DNA of 64,000 nt from Moheibacter stercoris (GTDB lineage Bacteria > Bacteroidota > Bacteroidia > Flavobacteriales > Weeksellaceae). The stretch covers positions 1 to 64,000 of the forward strand of contig NZ_JBEPMO010000011.1 of the NCBI RefSeq assembly GCF_040545805.1, given 5' to 3'. The translations under genes and the position numbers were made by a program. The notes beneath the pieces were generated by a model. The model was given only the letters and a program-made list of their open reading frames with translations, searched no databases and had not been told where the DNA came from. The stretch's first letter is position 1; every line of letters starts with the position of its first letter. This document shows positions 16,279 to 23,701 of this stretch, piece by piece.

Positions 16279-17700
16279 TTATTTTTTGTTTTGTTTATTT
16301 ACTTTCGATTTATTGTATTGGTTGTATCCCAAAATATCCAAGACTTCTTCATGCGTTTGTTGTTCCGAGAAAACTTCTACCTCATGGTTTTCGTCGATCA
16401 AAATGTATTTCGGTTGAGGAATTAAACAATGGTGAATTCCGCCAAATCCACCAATGTTATCCTGATAAGCACCTGTATTGAAAAATCCTACATACAAGGG
16501 TTTATTCGGATTGAATTTCGGAAGATAAATGGCGTTAACATGCTGTTCCGAATTGTAATAATCATCGGAATCACACGTTAAACCTCCCAACAATACGCGT
16601 TCGTAGCGATCATTCCAACGATTGACTGGAAACATCACAAAACGTTTCGAAATCGCCCATGCATCTGGCAAAGTGGTCATGAAGGAAGAATCAATCATAT
16701 TCCAAGATTCACGGTCATTTTGCTTTTTCTGTTGCAAAACTTTGTAGATAACCGCTCCACTTTCTCCAACTGTAAAACTTCCAAACTCTGTGAAAATATG
16801 CGGAACTGGAACTTCCCAATCATCACAAATGATTTTGATCTGATTCAAAATTTCCTCCACCATATAGGCATAGTCAAATTGAAATCCAGGTGAATTCTTA
16901 ATTGGAAATCCTCCTCCAATGTTCAAACTATCCAATGTCGGACAAATCTCACGCAATTTCACATAGACTTGTAAACATTTGTTCAATTCGTTCCAATAAT
17001 AAGAATTGTCTTTAATTCCCGTATTGATGAAGAAATGCAACATTTTCAACTTCACATTCTTCTCATCGCGAATGTAATTGTTGTAAAAAGGAACAATGTC
17101 TTTGTACCCAATTCCTAAACGAGAGGTATAAAATTCAAATTTTGGTTCCTCTTCCGATGCAATACGTATTCCGACTTCAAATTTCTTATCAGTCGATTCC
17201 AACAACAAAGGAAGCTCCTCATAATTATCAATGATAGGAATCACTTTTTTATGGCCATTGTTCAATAATCTCGCAATGTTTTCAATGTATTGCGCACGTT
17301 TGAATCCATTACAGATCACATAATTATCGGTCGTCAACAAACCTTCTTCCAATAAATTCTCGACGATGTTGATGTCATAGGCAGAAGAAGTTTCGATGTG
17401 AATATCGTTTTTCAACGCTTCTTCCAAAACATGATGAAAATGTGAGCTTTTGGTACAGTAACAATAGTTATACTTCCCTTTGTAACCAACATTTTTACGT
17501 GCGGTTTCAAACCAACTTTTGGCTTTTTGGATGTTTTGTGAAATTTTTGGAAGATAGGTCAACTTTAAGGGCGTACCATGTTCTTCTATTAGTTTCATCA
17601 AATCAATACCATGGAATTGCAAATTGCCATCTTCCATCGTAAATTCTTCGGTTGGGAAGTAAAAGGATTGTTCAATTAAATCTACATATCTAGTGTTCAT
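16279..17700 (-). CDS. speA: Arginine-decarboxylase family PLP enzyme (short SpeA-like)
   Basis: A 473-residue fold-III (alanine-racemase type) PLP decarboxylase. The PLP Lys is Lys84 in YCYCTKSSHF; GIRIASEEEPKF, LNIGGGFPIKNS and EFGSFTVGESG are the phosphate-binding and substrate regions, and CDSDDYY near residue 385 holds the C-terminal active-site Cys-Asp. It is much shorter than the 630-660 residues of proteobacterial SpeA, as is usual in Flavobacteriia. The substrate is probably arginine, but ornithine or a related amino acid cannot be excluded from sequence. The product feeds polyamine synthesis; the next gene is DHS-like. A conspicuous hairpin lies in its leader at 17732-17766. Confidence 0.85.
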   Translation of the reverse strand: MNTRYVDLIEQSFYFPTEEFTMEDGNLQFHGIDLMKLIEEHGTPLKLTYLPKISQNIQKAKSWFETARKNVGYKGKYNYCYCTKSSHFHHVLEEALKNDIHIETSSAYDINIVENLLEEGLLTTDNYVICNGFKRAQYIENIARLLNNGHKKVIPIIDNYEELPLLLESTDKKFEVGIRIASEEEPKFEFYTSRLGIGYKDIVPFYNNYIRDEKNVKLKMLHFFINTGIKDNSYYWNELNKCLQVYVKLREICPTLDSLNIGGGFPIKNSPGFQFDYAYMVEEILNQIKIICDDWEVPVPHIFTEFGSFTVGESGAVIYKVLQQKKQNDRESWNMIDSSFMTTLPDAWAISKRFVMFPVNRWNDRYERVLLGGLTCDSDDYYNSEQHVNAIYLPKFNPNKPLYVGFFNTGAYQDNIGGFGGIHHCLIPQPKYILIDENHEVEVFSEQQTHEEVLDILGYNQYNKSKVNKQNKK

Positions 17701-17731
17701 TCTCTAATTTTCTTAATTAATTGCTTGTAAA

Positions 17732-17766
17732 AGTTTAAAATTCCGGAAGTGTGGAATCTTTAAACT
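17732..17766 (-). promoter_or_regulatory. Leader hairpin of the decarboxylase/DHS operon
   Basis: On the plus strand AGTTTAAAATTCC (17732-17744) and GGAATCTTTAAACT (17753-17766) pair across an 8-base loop, with one bulge. The structure lies about 30 nt upstream of the decarboxylase start within a leader of about 190 nt, and is not followed by a T tract on the minus strand, so it is not an ordinary terminator. A possible attenuator or amine-responsive element; no known riboswitch was recognised. An 8-codon ORF (17800-17826, minus, MVERIETL) also lies in the leader. Confidence 0.45.
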
Positions 17767-17894
17767 CTTAATGAACACTGAACTTTGCGAATGATTCCTT
17801 CAAAGGGTTTCAATTCTTTCGACCATAAATTTCTCAATTCAAAATCTGTATTTAAACTATTTTAATAAAGTAATTTTTCGATTAAATCAAGCTA

Positions 17895-17902
17895 CAAATA
17901 TA
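17895..17902 (-). promoter_or_regulatory. -7 box for the decarboxylase/DHS operon
   Basis: Minus-strand TATATTTG, matching TAnnTTTG. It implies a leader of about 190 nt, long for this genome. No TTG at the right spacing was found. Confidence 0.4.
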
Positions 17903-17954
17903 CAGAAAATTCAATCTTAGGAGTAATTTATCGAGCATTTATTAAATTATGTCC

Positions 17955-17962
17955 TAATTTTG
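17955..17962 (+). promoter_or_regulatory. -7 box for the thioredoxin-fold gene
   Basis: TAATTTTG fits TAnnTTTG and lies 17 nt before the ATG at 17980, giving a leader of about ten nucleotides. Confidence 0.45.
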
Positions 17963-17979
17963 TTTCAAAATAAATAATC

Positions 17980-18468
17980 ATGAAAAATTTTGCATTTCTA
18001 TTCTTTGTAAGCTTGTTCTTTCAAATTGGTTTATCGCAAGAAAAATTTTCGGTTTACAATCCCGAAGCCGATGCCAAGAAAGACATCGAAAATGCGGTTC
18101 AATTAGCCAAATCAAGCAACAAACATGTATTGATTCAGTTGGGTGGAAATTGGTGCAGCTGGTGCAAATTGTTTCATGATTTGACAACAACCGATGAAGA
18201 AATTAGGAGTTTTCTAGATGAAAATTATGTGGTTTATCATTTGAATTATTCCAAAGAAAATAAAAATCTAGATGTGTTGGCATCATTGGATTATCCGCAA
18301 CGATTTGGTTTTCCTGTGTTCGTCATATTAGATGCAGATGGAAAACGAATTCATACCCAAAATTCCGGATATTTAGAAGAAGGAAAAGGTCATAGCAAGA
18401 AATTGGTAATGGATTTTTTTAGAAATTGGTCGCCTGCAGCCTTAAATCCAGAGTTGTATACCAAATAA
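17980..18468 (+). CDS. Exported thioredoxin-fold protein
   Basis: A 162-residue protein with a signal peptide (about 1-19, ending GLSQ). The thioredoxin-fold active site is Cys59-Ser-Trp-Cys62 in GGNWCSWCKLF, followed by the cis-Pro region GFPVFVILD. The NWCxWC context is that of the thioredoxin_7/DUF255-like family rather than classical thioredoxin (WCGPC). A periplasmic thiol oxidoreductase or disulfide-handling role is likely; partners are unknown. It is transcribed alone, between the divergent decarboxylase gene and a convergent flavin enzyme. Confidence 0.85.
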   Translation: MKNFAFLFFVSLFFQIGLSQEKFSVYNPEADAKKDIENAVQLAKSSNKHVLIQLGGNWCSWCKLFHDLTTTDEEIRSFLDENYVVYHLNYSKENKNLDVLASLDYPQRFGFPVFVILDADGKRIHTQNSGYLEEGKGHSKKLVMDFFRNWSPAALNPELYTK

Positions 18469-18488
18469 CAATAAATTCACAAAAAGAA

Positions 18489-18527
18489 ATTCTGCAAAAC
18501 CCAACGAAACGAAAGGTCTTGCAGAAT
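18489..18527. terminator. Hairpin between convergent genes
   Basis: ATTCTGCAA (18489-18497) pairs with TTGCAGAAT (18519-18527) across a 21-base loop that can pair further (ACC/GGT). It lies between the thioredoxin-fold gene and the convergent flavin oxidoreductase. T-tracts are weak, so efficiency is uncertain. Confidence 0.5.
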
Positions 18528-18547
18528 CTATTTCTATCTGAATTGAA

Positions 18548-19498
18548 TTAAGCTTGAAAAGAATCTTTGAAATGAAAATTCATTTGATTGATTCCGCCAA
18601 CCAATTCTTCCATTACTTCTTTTACAGATTTCACTTCATCAATCAAAGCAGAAACTTGTCCGATTTCCAATTCACCTTCGACCAAATCACCTTCAAACAT
18701 TCCACGTTTCGCTCTTGCTCTACCCAATAACTCAATTAAATCTTCCTTAGTAGCACAATTTTGATATGCCGCTTGAACTTCTTGAAAAAATGGATTTTTC
18801 AACAATCTCACAGGTGCTAATTCTTTTAAGGTTAACAAAGTATCTCCTTCTTTTGCCTTGACAATTTCATTTTTGAACAAATCATGTGCAGAAGATTCTT
18901 TTGTTGCAGCAAAACGAGATCCGATTTGAACACCATCTGCTCCCAAAATCATAGCTGCTGCAATTTGATTGGCAGTTCCAATTCCTCCTGCGGCAATTAA
19001 TGGTATATCAATCTGACGTCTGACATCGGGAATCAGACAAAAAGTCGTAGTCTCATCTCTGCCATTATGACCGCCTGCCTCAAAACCTTCTGCCACAACT
19101 GCATCTACTCCCGCTTCTTGTGCTTTTTGGGCAAATTTCACACTACTCACAACATGCACAACCATAATTCCTTCATTTTTAAGAATTTCCGTCCATGTTT
19201 TAGGGTTCCCGGCAGATGTAAATACAACAGGAACTTTATGGGAAATGATCGTTTCAATATGACTCTCTATATCGGGATACAACATAGGAAGGTTGACACC
19301 AAATGGTTTGTCAGTCGCTTTTTGTGCTTTTAAGATGTGCTCCTTCAGCACATCGGGATACATACTTCCAGCCCCTATAAGGCCTAAACCTCCCTGATTA
19401 CTAACGGCTGACGCTAATTTCCATCCGCTACACCAAATCATTCCACCTTGGATAATTGGATATTTAATTTTGAATAAATTACTTATTTTATTTGTCAT
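18548..19498 (-). CDS. NAD(P)H-dependent flavin oxidoreductase (nitronate monooxygenase family)
   Basis: A 316-residue TIM-barrel FMN enzyme of the nitronate monooxygenase / 2-nitropropane dioxygenase family, which also includes FabK-type enoyl-ACP reductases. Visible motifs are PIIQGGMIWCSG at the N-terminus, GLGLIGAGSM, FGVNLPMLYP, EGFEAGGHNGRDE (the segment with the conserved His), and AAGGIGTANQIAAAMILGAD plus VQIGSRFAAT for FMN phosphate. The AGGHNG form is shared by both nitronate monooxygenases and FabK-like enzymes, so the natural substrate is not settled. It is a single-gene unit. Confidence 0.85.
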   Translation of the reverse strand: MTNKISNLFKIKYPIIQGGMIWCSGWKLASAVSNQGGLGLIGAGSMYPDVLKEHILKAQKATDKPFGVNLPMLYPDIESHIETIISHKVPVVFTSAGNPKTWTEILKNEGIMVVHVVSSVKFAQKAQEAGVDAVVAEGFEAGGHNGRDETTTFCLIPDVRRQIDIPLIAAGGIGTANQIAAAMILGADGVQIGSRFAATKESSAHDLFKNEIVKAKEGDTLLTLKELAPVRLLKNPFFQEVQAAYQNCATKEDLIELLGRARAKRGMFEGDLVEGELEIGQVSALIDEVKSVKEVMEELVGGINQMNFHFKDSFQA

Positions 19499-19507
19499 TT
19501 TTTTCGA

Positions 19508-19515
19508 TACATTTG
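19508..19515 (+). promoter_or_regulatory. Possible -7 box upstream of the DUF2795 gene
   Basis: TACATTTG matches TAnnTTTG. If used, the DUF2795 message would have a leader of about 130 nt that includes the large hairpin at 19567-19620. Confidence 0.35.
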
Positions 19516-19566
19516 CCCAAAATTAATTATTTGCATGAAAAGACTGACAAGTATTTTTTTGGCAAA

Positions 19567-19620
19567 TTTTTTGATTTCGCAAAAGCACCTGACTCTTAAA
19601 CCAGTAAGGTGATCAAAAAA
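19567..19620 (+). promoter_or_regulatory. Large stem-loop in the DUF2795 leader
   Basis: TTTTTTGAT (19567-19575) pairs with ATCAAAAAA (19612-19620); inside, CACCT (19586-19590) pairs with AGGTG (19607-19611), continued by ACT/AGT around an 8-base loop. A ten-base bulge interrupts the 5' side. No T tract follows on either strand, so it is not a standard terminator. The apical part resembles a tRNA-Lys(CUU) anticodon arm, but there is no acceptor, D or T arm. Confidence 0.4.
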
Positions 19621-19653
19621 ATGTAATATATTAACAGTATAAAGTTTAAAAAT

Positions 19654-19875
19654 ATGTATTGGACTTTAGAATTAGCATCTTATTTAAGTGATGCACCATG
19701 GCCTGCAACAAAGGATGAATTAATCGATTATGCGATCCGTACGGGTGCGCCTTTAGAAGTTGTAGAAAACTTGCAATCAATTGAAGATGAAGGAGATTCA
19801 TATGAAAGCATCGAGGAAATCTGGTCAGATTATCCAACCGATGATGATTTCCTTTGGAATGAAGATGAATACTAA
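19654..19875 (+). CDS. DUF2795 domain-containing protein
   Basis: A 73-residue very acidic protein matching the DUF2795 pattern seen throughout Bacteroidota: an N-terminal L-x-x-Y-L-x-D-x-x-W-P-A-T-K-x-E-L stretch (residues about 6-23), a short helical section ending ENLQ and an acidic tail. Function is unknown. It sits between a structured leader and its own terminator, 104 bp ahead of secA, so it is probably a separate transcript. Confidence 0.85.
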   Translation: MYWTLELASYLSDAPWPATKDELIDYAIRTGAPLEVVENLQSIEDEGDSYESIEEIWSDYPTDDDFLWNEDEY

Positions 19876-19880
19876 AAATC

Positions 19881-19904
19881 AAAGCCCGAATTGGGCTTTT
19901 TTAC
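19881..19904 (+). terminator. Rho-independent terminator after the DUF2795 gene
   Basis: AAAGCCC, loop GAATT, GGGCTTT and a T run. Confidence 0.88.
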
Positions 19905-19978
19905 TTAAAATATAACACGATTCAATCTTTAATAAGTGGTACTTATACTAGATGGTAATCGGGTAGAAAAGAAGAATT

Positions 19979-22900
19979 ATGAGTTTAATCGAAAAAGTCT
20001 TAAAAGGTTTTTTGGGTGACAAAAACCTAAAAGATGTAAAAGAATTACGAAAATACGCTGACAAAACATTGGAAGCTGAAAAGCAAATAGATAGCTTTTC
20101 TAACGATCAATTGAGAGCGAAATCGGAAGAATTCAAATCCAAATTGGCCGATGCTACCAAATCACAAAAAGATAAAATTGCAGAATTAAAAGCAGAAGCA
20201 GAATCCATTCAAAACTTTGATCAAAAAGAAGGTTTGTTTGAACAAATCGACCGTTTGAACAAAGAAGCTTATGAAATCGAAGAGAAAATCTTGATGGATA
20301 TTTTACCAGAAGCTTTCGCTGTGATGAAAGTAACTGGAAAACGATTCAAAGATAATCCAGAGATTGAAGTAACCGCTACTCCATTTGATCGAATTTTGGC
20401 TGCAACAAAATCTTACGTAGTAATTCAAGGGGAAGACAAAGTAATTTGGAAAAACACTTGGGATGCAGCTGGGAAAGAAGTCGTTTGGGACATGGTTCAC
20501 TACGATGTTCAGTTAATTGGTGGTACAGCTTTACACCAAGGTAAAATCGCTGAGATGCAAACTGGGGAAGGAAAAACCTTGGTAGCAACACTTCCTGTTT
20601 ACTTAAATGCTTTAACAGGACGCGGTGTTCACTTGGTTACGGTCAATGATTATTTGGCAAAACGTGACTCGGCTTGGATGGCTCCAATTTTTGAATTCCA
20701 TGGATTACGTGTAGATTGTATCGACAATCACCAACCCAATTCAGAAGGTAGAAGAAATGCTTATCGTGCCGATATTGTATATGGAACCAATAATGAATTT
20801 GGTTTCGACTACTTGCGTGACAATATGGCCAATTCACCAGAAAGTTTGGTTCAACGCGAATTAAACTTTGCCATTGTCGATGAGGTAGACTCGGTATTGA
20901 TTGACGATGCGCGTACGCCTTTGATTATTTCTGGTCCAGTTCCACAAGGAGATCGTCAAGAATTTGACGCTTTGCGTCCAAAAGTGGAACAATTGTTCAA
21001 CATCCAACGTGAAGAATTAGGGAAAACCTTAAACAAAGCCAAAAAATTATTTGAGGAAGGCGATAAAAAAGAAGGTGGATTCAATTTGTTCCAAGTATTT
21101 AGAGGTTTACCGAAATACAAACCATTGATCAAATTCTTGAGTCAAGAAGGTGTTCGTACCCAATTGCAAAAAACAGAAGCGATTTACATTGCCGATAACA
21201 ACCGTGAGATGCCTCAGGTAGATCAGCATTTGTATTTCGTGATCGATGAAAAAAATAATCAAGTTGATTTGACCGATAAAGGAATTGAGTATTTATCCAA
21301 AGGAATGGATGATCCAAATTTCTTTATTTTACCAGACGTTTCTACAACCATTGGTGAAATCGAATCTAAAAAACTTTCGAAAGAAGACGAATACAAAGAA
21401 AAAGAAGAATTCTTCCGTGAATTCTCCATCAAATCTGAACGTATTCATACCTTGACTCAATTGTTGAAAGCCTATACCCTATTTGAAAAAGACATCGAAT
21501 ATGTGGTGATGGATGGTCAAGTGAAAATCGTTGATGAACAAACAGGGCGTATCATGGATGGACGTCGTTATTCAGACGGTTTACACCAAGCGATTGAGGC
21601 AAAAGAAAATGTAAAAATTGAAGCTGCAACCCAAACATTTGCAACCATTACCTTGCAGAACTACTTCCGTATGTACAACAAATTGGCTGGTATGACAGGT
21701 ACTGCAGAAACGGAAGCTGGTGAGTTTTGGGAAATTTACAAATTGGACGTGGTTGCAATTCCAACCAATCGACCAATTGCACGTCAAGATTTACAAGACA
21801 AAGTATACAAAACGAATCGCGAAAAATTCAATGCCGTTATTGAGGATGTAGTGGATTTGGCTCAAAATCAAAAAAGACCGGTATTGGTGGGAACAACCAA
21901 TGTCGAAATGTCAGAGTTATTGAGCCGTGCTCTACAATTGAGAAAAATCCCTCACAATGTATTGAACGCGAAATTGCATAAAAAAGAGGCAGACATTGTA
22001 ACCGAAGCGGGGCGTCCAGGTGTTGTAACAATTGCAACCAATATGGCGGGGCGTGGTACCGATATTAAATTAACCGAAGAAGTGAAAAACTCTGGTGGTT
22101 TGGCTATTATCGGAACAGAACGTCACGATTCTCGTCGCGTTGACCGTCAGTTAAGAGGTCGTGCAGGTCGTCAAGGTGATCCAGGAAGTTCATTGTTTTA
22201 TGTTTCTTTGGAAGATAATTTGATGCGTTTGTTTGGATCGGAAAGAATTTCCAAATTGATGGACCGTATGGGACATAAAGAAGGAGATATGATTCAACAC
22301 TCGATGATTTCAAAATCCATTGAGCGTGCCCAACGAAAAGTAGAAGAAAACAATTTTGGGGTTCGTAAACGTTTGTTGGAATACGATGACGTGATGAACA
22401 AACAACGTGAAGTTATTTATCGTCGTAGAAAAAATGCTTTGTTCGGAGAACGTCTAGACGTTGATATTGCGAACATGATTTATGATACGACAGCTTCTAT
22501 CGTTCGTGATGCCAAAAACAATGAGAATTTCAAAGAATTCGAATTTGATTTGATCAAATTCTTCACAATGGATTCTCCAGTTTCTGAAGCAGAATTTAAA
22601 TCAACGTCTGTAAGAGATTTGACTGAAAAAGTTTATCAAGCTGCTTTATTGGATTATCAAAAACATGTCAATGGTCAAGCAGAAATTGCGTATCCGATTA
22701 TTGCAAGTGTGTATGAAAATCCTGCGAACCAATTCTCAAGAATCCAAGTTCCTTTCACTGATGGTATTCGTTCTTTGATGGTCGTAACCGATTTAAAAGA
22801 AGCTTATGAATCGCAAGGAAAATCATTGGTAAAAGATTTCGAAAAAGGAATCATCTTAAGTTTGATCGATGAGCATTGGAAAGAGCACTTACGTGATGTG

Positions 22901-23362
22901 GATGATTTACGTCGTTCAGTTCAGAATGCAGTTTACGAACAAAAAGATCCGTTGGTTATTTACAAACAAGAATCTTTCCATATTTTCCAAAGAATGTTGG
23001 ATCGTGTGAACAAGGAAATCATTTCTTTCTTGTACAAAGGACAATTGCCAACTCCAGATCCAGAGCAAATTCAACAAGCTCGTCAGCAAGTGAAACAAGA
23101 AAAAGTGGAAACCAATCGTGGCGAAGAACCAGTTCAACAGGCTCAACAACCGAGACAATCTTCTGGTAACAACGGTTATTTCACATCTACTTCTACTGCT
23201 GAACCAAGAGGTGAAGTTACGGCACCAAGAAATGTGACGAAGATTTTGCCAAATGATAAAGTGAGCATCCGAAACACGCAAACAGGTGAAAAACAAGAAA
23301 TGAAATTCAAACAAGCCAAACCAATGATCGAATCAGGTGAATGGGTTTTGGTGGAAGAATAA
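19979..23362 (+). CDS. secA: Preprotein translocase ATPase SecA
   Basis: A 1127-residue cytoplasmic/membrane-associated motor that drives precursors through SecYEG. Walker A is MQTGEGKTLVA near residue 195, the DEVD box is in AIVDEVDSVLIDDARTPL, the second ATPase lobe has TNMAGRGTDIKL and the arginine fingers in RQLRGRAGRQGDPG. It is longer than the E. coli protein (901) because of an insertion around residues 320-480, as in other Bacteroidota. The C-terminal zinc tail (CxCx8CH) is absent; the protein ends instead in a Gln-rich linker and a short SH3-like tail (KMLPNDKV-like ILPNDKVSIRN, then GEWVLVEE). Single gene, with two terminators following. Confidence 0.98.
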   Translation: MSLIEKVLKGFLGDKNLKDVKELRKYADKTLEAEKQIDSFSNDQLRAKSEEFKSKLADATKSQKDKIAELKAEAESIQNFDQKEGLFEQIDRLNKEAYEIEEKILMDILPEAFAVMKVTGKRFKDNPEIEVTATPFDRILAATKSYVVIQGEDKVIWKNTWDAAGKEVVWDMVHYDVQLIGGTALHQGKIAEMQTGEGKTLVATLPVYLNALTGRGVHLVTVNDYLAKRDSAWMAPIFEFHGLRVDCIDNHQPNSEGRRNAYRADIVYGTNNEFGFDYLRDNMANSPESLVQRELNFAIVDEVDSVLIDDARTPLIISGPVPQGDRQEFDALRPKVEQLFNIQREELGKTLNKAKKLFEEGDKKEGGFNLFQVFRGLPKYKPLIKFLSQEGVRTQLQKTEAIYIADNNREMPQVDQHLYFVIDEKNNQVDLTDKGIEYLSKGMDDPNFFILPDVSTTIGEIESKKLSKEDEYKEKEEFFREFSIKSERIHTLTQLLKAYTLFEKDIEYVVMDGQVKIVDEQTGRIMDGRRYSDGLHQAIEAKENVKIEAATQTFATITLQNYFRMYNKLAGMTGTAETEAGEFWEIYKLDVVAIPTNRPIARQDLQDKVYKTNREKFNAVIEDVVDLAQNQKRPVLVGTTNVEMSELLSRALQLRKIPHNVLNAKLHKKEADIVTEAGRPGVVTIATNMAGRGTDIKLTEEVKNSGGLAIIGTERHDSRRVDRQLRGRAGRQGDPGSSLFYVSLEDNLMRLFGSERISKLMDRMGHKEGDMIQHSMISKSIERAQRKVEENNFGVRKRLLEYDDVMNKQREVIYRRRKNALFGERLDVDIANMIYDTTASIVRDAKNNENFKEFEFDLIKFFTMDSPVSEAEFKSTSVRDLTEKVYQAALLDYQKHVNGQAEIAYPIIASVYENPANQFSRIQVPFTDGIRSLMVVTDLKEAYESQGKSLVKDFEKGIILSLIDEHWKEHLRDVDDLRRSVQNAVYEQKDPLVIYKQESFHIFQRMLDRVNKEIISFLYKGQLPTPDPEQIQQARQQVKQEKVETNRGEEPVQQAQQPRQSSGNNGYFTSTSTAEPRGEVTAPRNVTKILPNDKVSIRNTQTGEKQEMKFKQAKPMIESGEWVLVEE

Positions 23363-23383
23363 ATAAAATTTCAACAACATATA

Positions 23384-23417
23384 AAAAAGGATATCTTTAC
23401 TAGGTATCCTTTTTTTG
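23384..23417 (+). terminator. Rho-independent terminator of secA
   Basis: AAAAAGGATA (23384-23393), an 11-base loop, TATCCTTTTT (23405-23414) and further Ts. Confidence 0.9.
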
Positions 23418-23437
23418 TCCATAAAACCAAATAAAAC

Positions 23438-23467
23438 AACGGAACTATATATGAATCCGTTTTTTTG
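23438..23467 (+). terminator. Second, weaker terminator-like hairpin
   Basis: AACGGA (23438-23443) pairs with TCCGTT (23456-23461), followed by six Ts. The rest of 23468-23630 is very AT-rich with no ORF; it should contain the promoter of the subtilase gene (a near-consensus TAAATTTA lies near 23599). Confidence 0.55.
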
Positions 23468-23636
23468 ACCATTCAGATAAAATTAATTGATAAATATAAT
23501 AATGGAAAATACTTATTTTTATAAAGTATTTTTCCCTGTATTTAAAATGTTATTATAAATTTCTTAACCATTATATGAAATTTTAACATTTAATTTCCTA
23601 AATTTATTAAAACTTTTAAAGCCTCTTCTCATGAAA

Positions 23637-23656
23637 TCAATCAATCAATCAATCAA
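23637..23656 (+). repeat. Tetranucleotide repeat (TCAA)5 at the 5' end of the subtilase gene
   Basis: Five perfect TCAA units directly follow ATGAAA at 23631. With five units the frame opened by that ATG ends at a TAA (23661-23663) after ten codons. With six units, or three, the same ATG would read through without a stop into the subtilase frame, giving a basic n-region before the hydrophobic segment. This is the layout of a slipped-strand contingency locus in the OFF state, or of a decayed one, or of an indel in the sequence. Confidence 0.8.
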
Positions 23657-23701
23657 AATTTAAATCACCCAACAAAAATAACTAAAAATTTTATTCTATT
23701 T

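Noticed and set aside
19586..19611. tRNA gene
   Set aside because: Only the anticodon-arm-like part is present; no acceptor stem, D arm or T arm can be drawn around it.
19541..19612. 24-codon ORF starting at the ATG near 19536 in the DUF2795 leader
   Set aside because: It overlaps the large hairpin, has no recognisable pattern and ends inside the structure; the RNA structure explains the sequence better.
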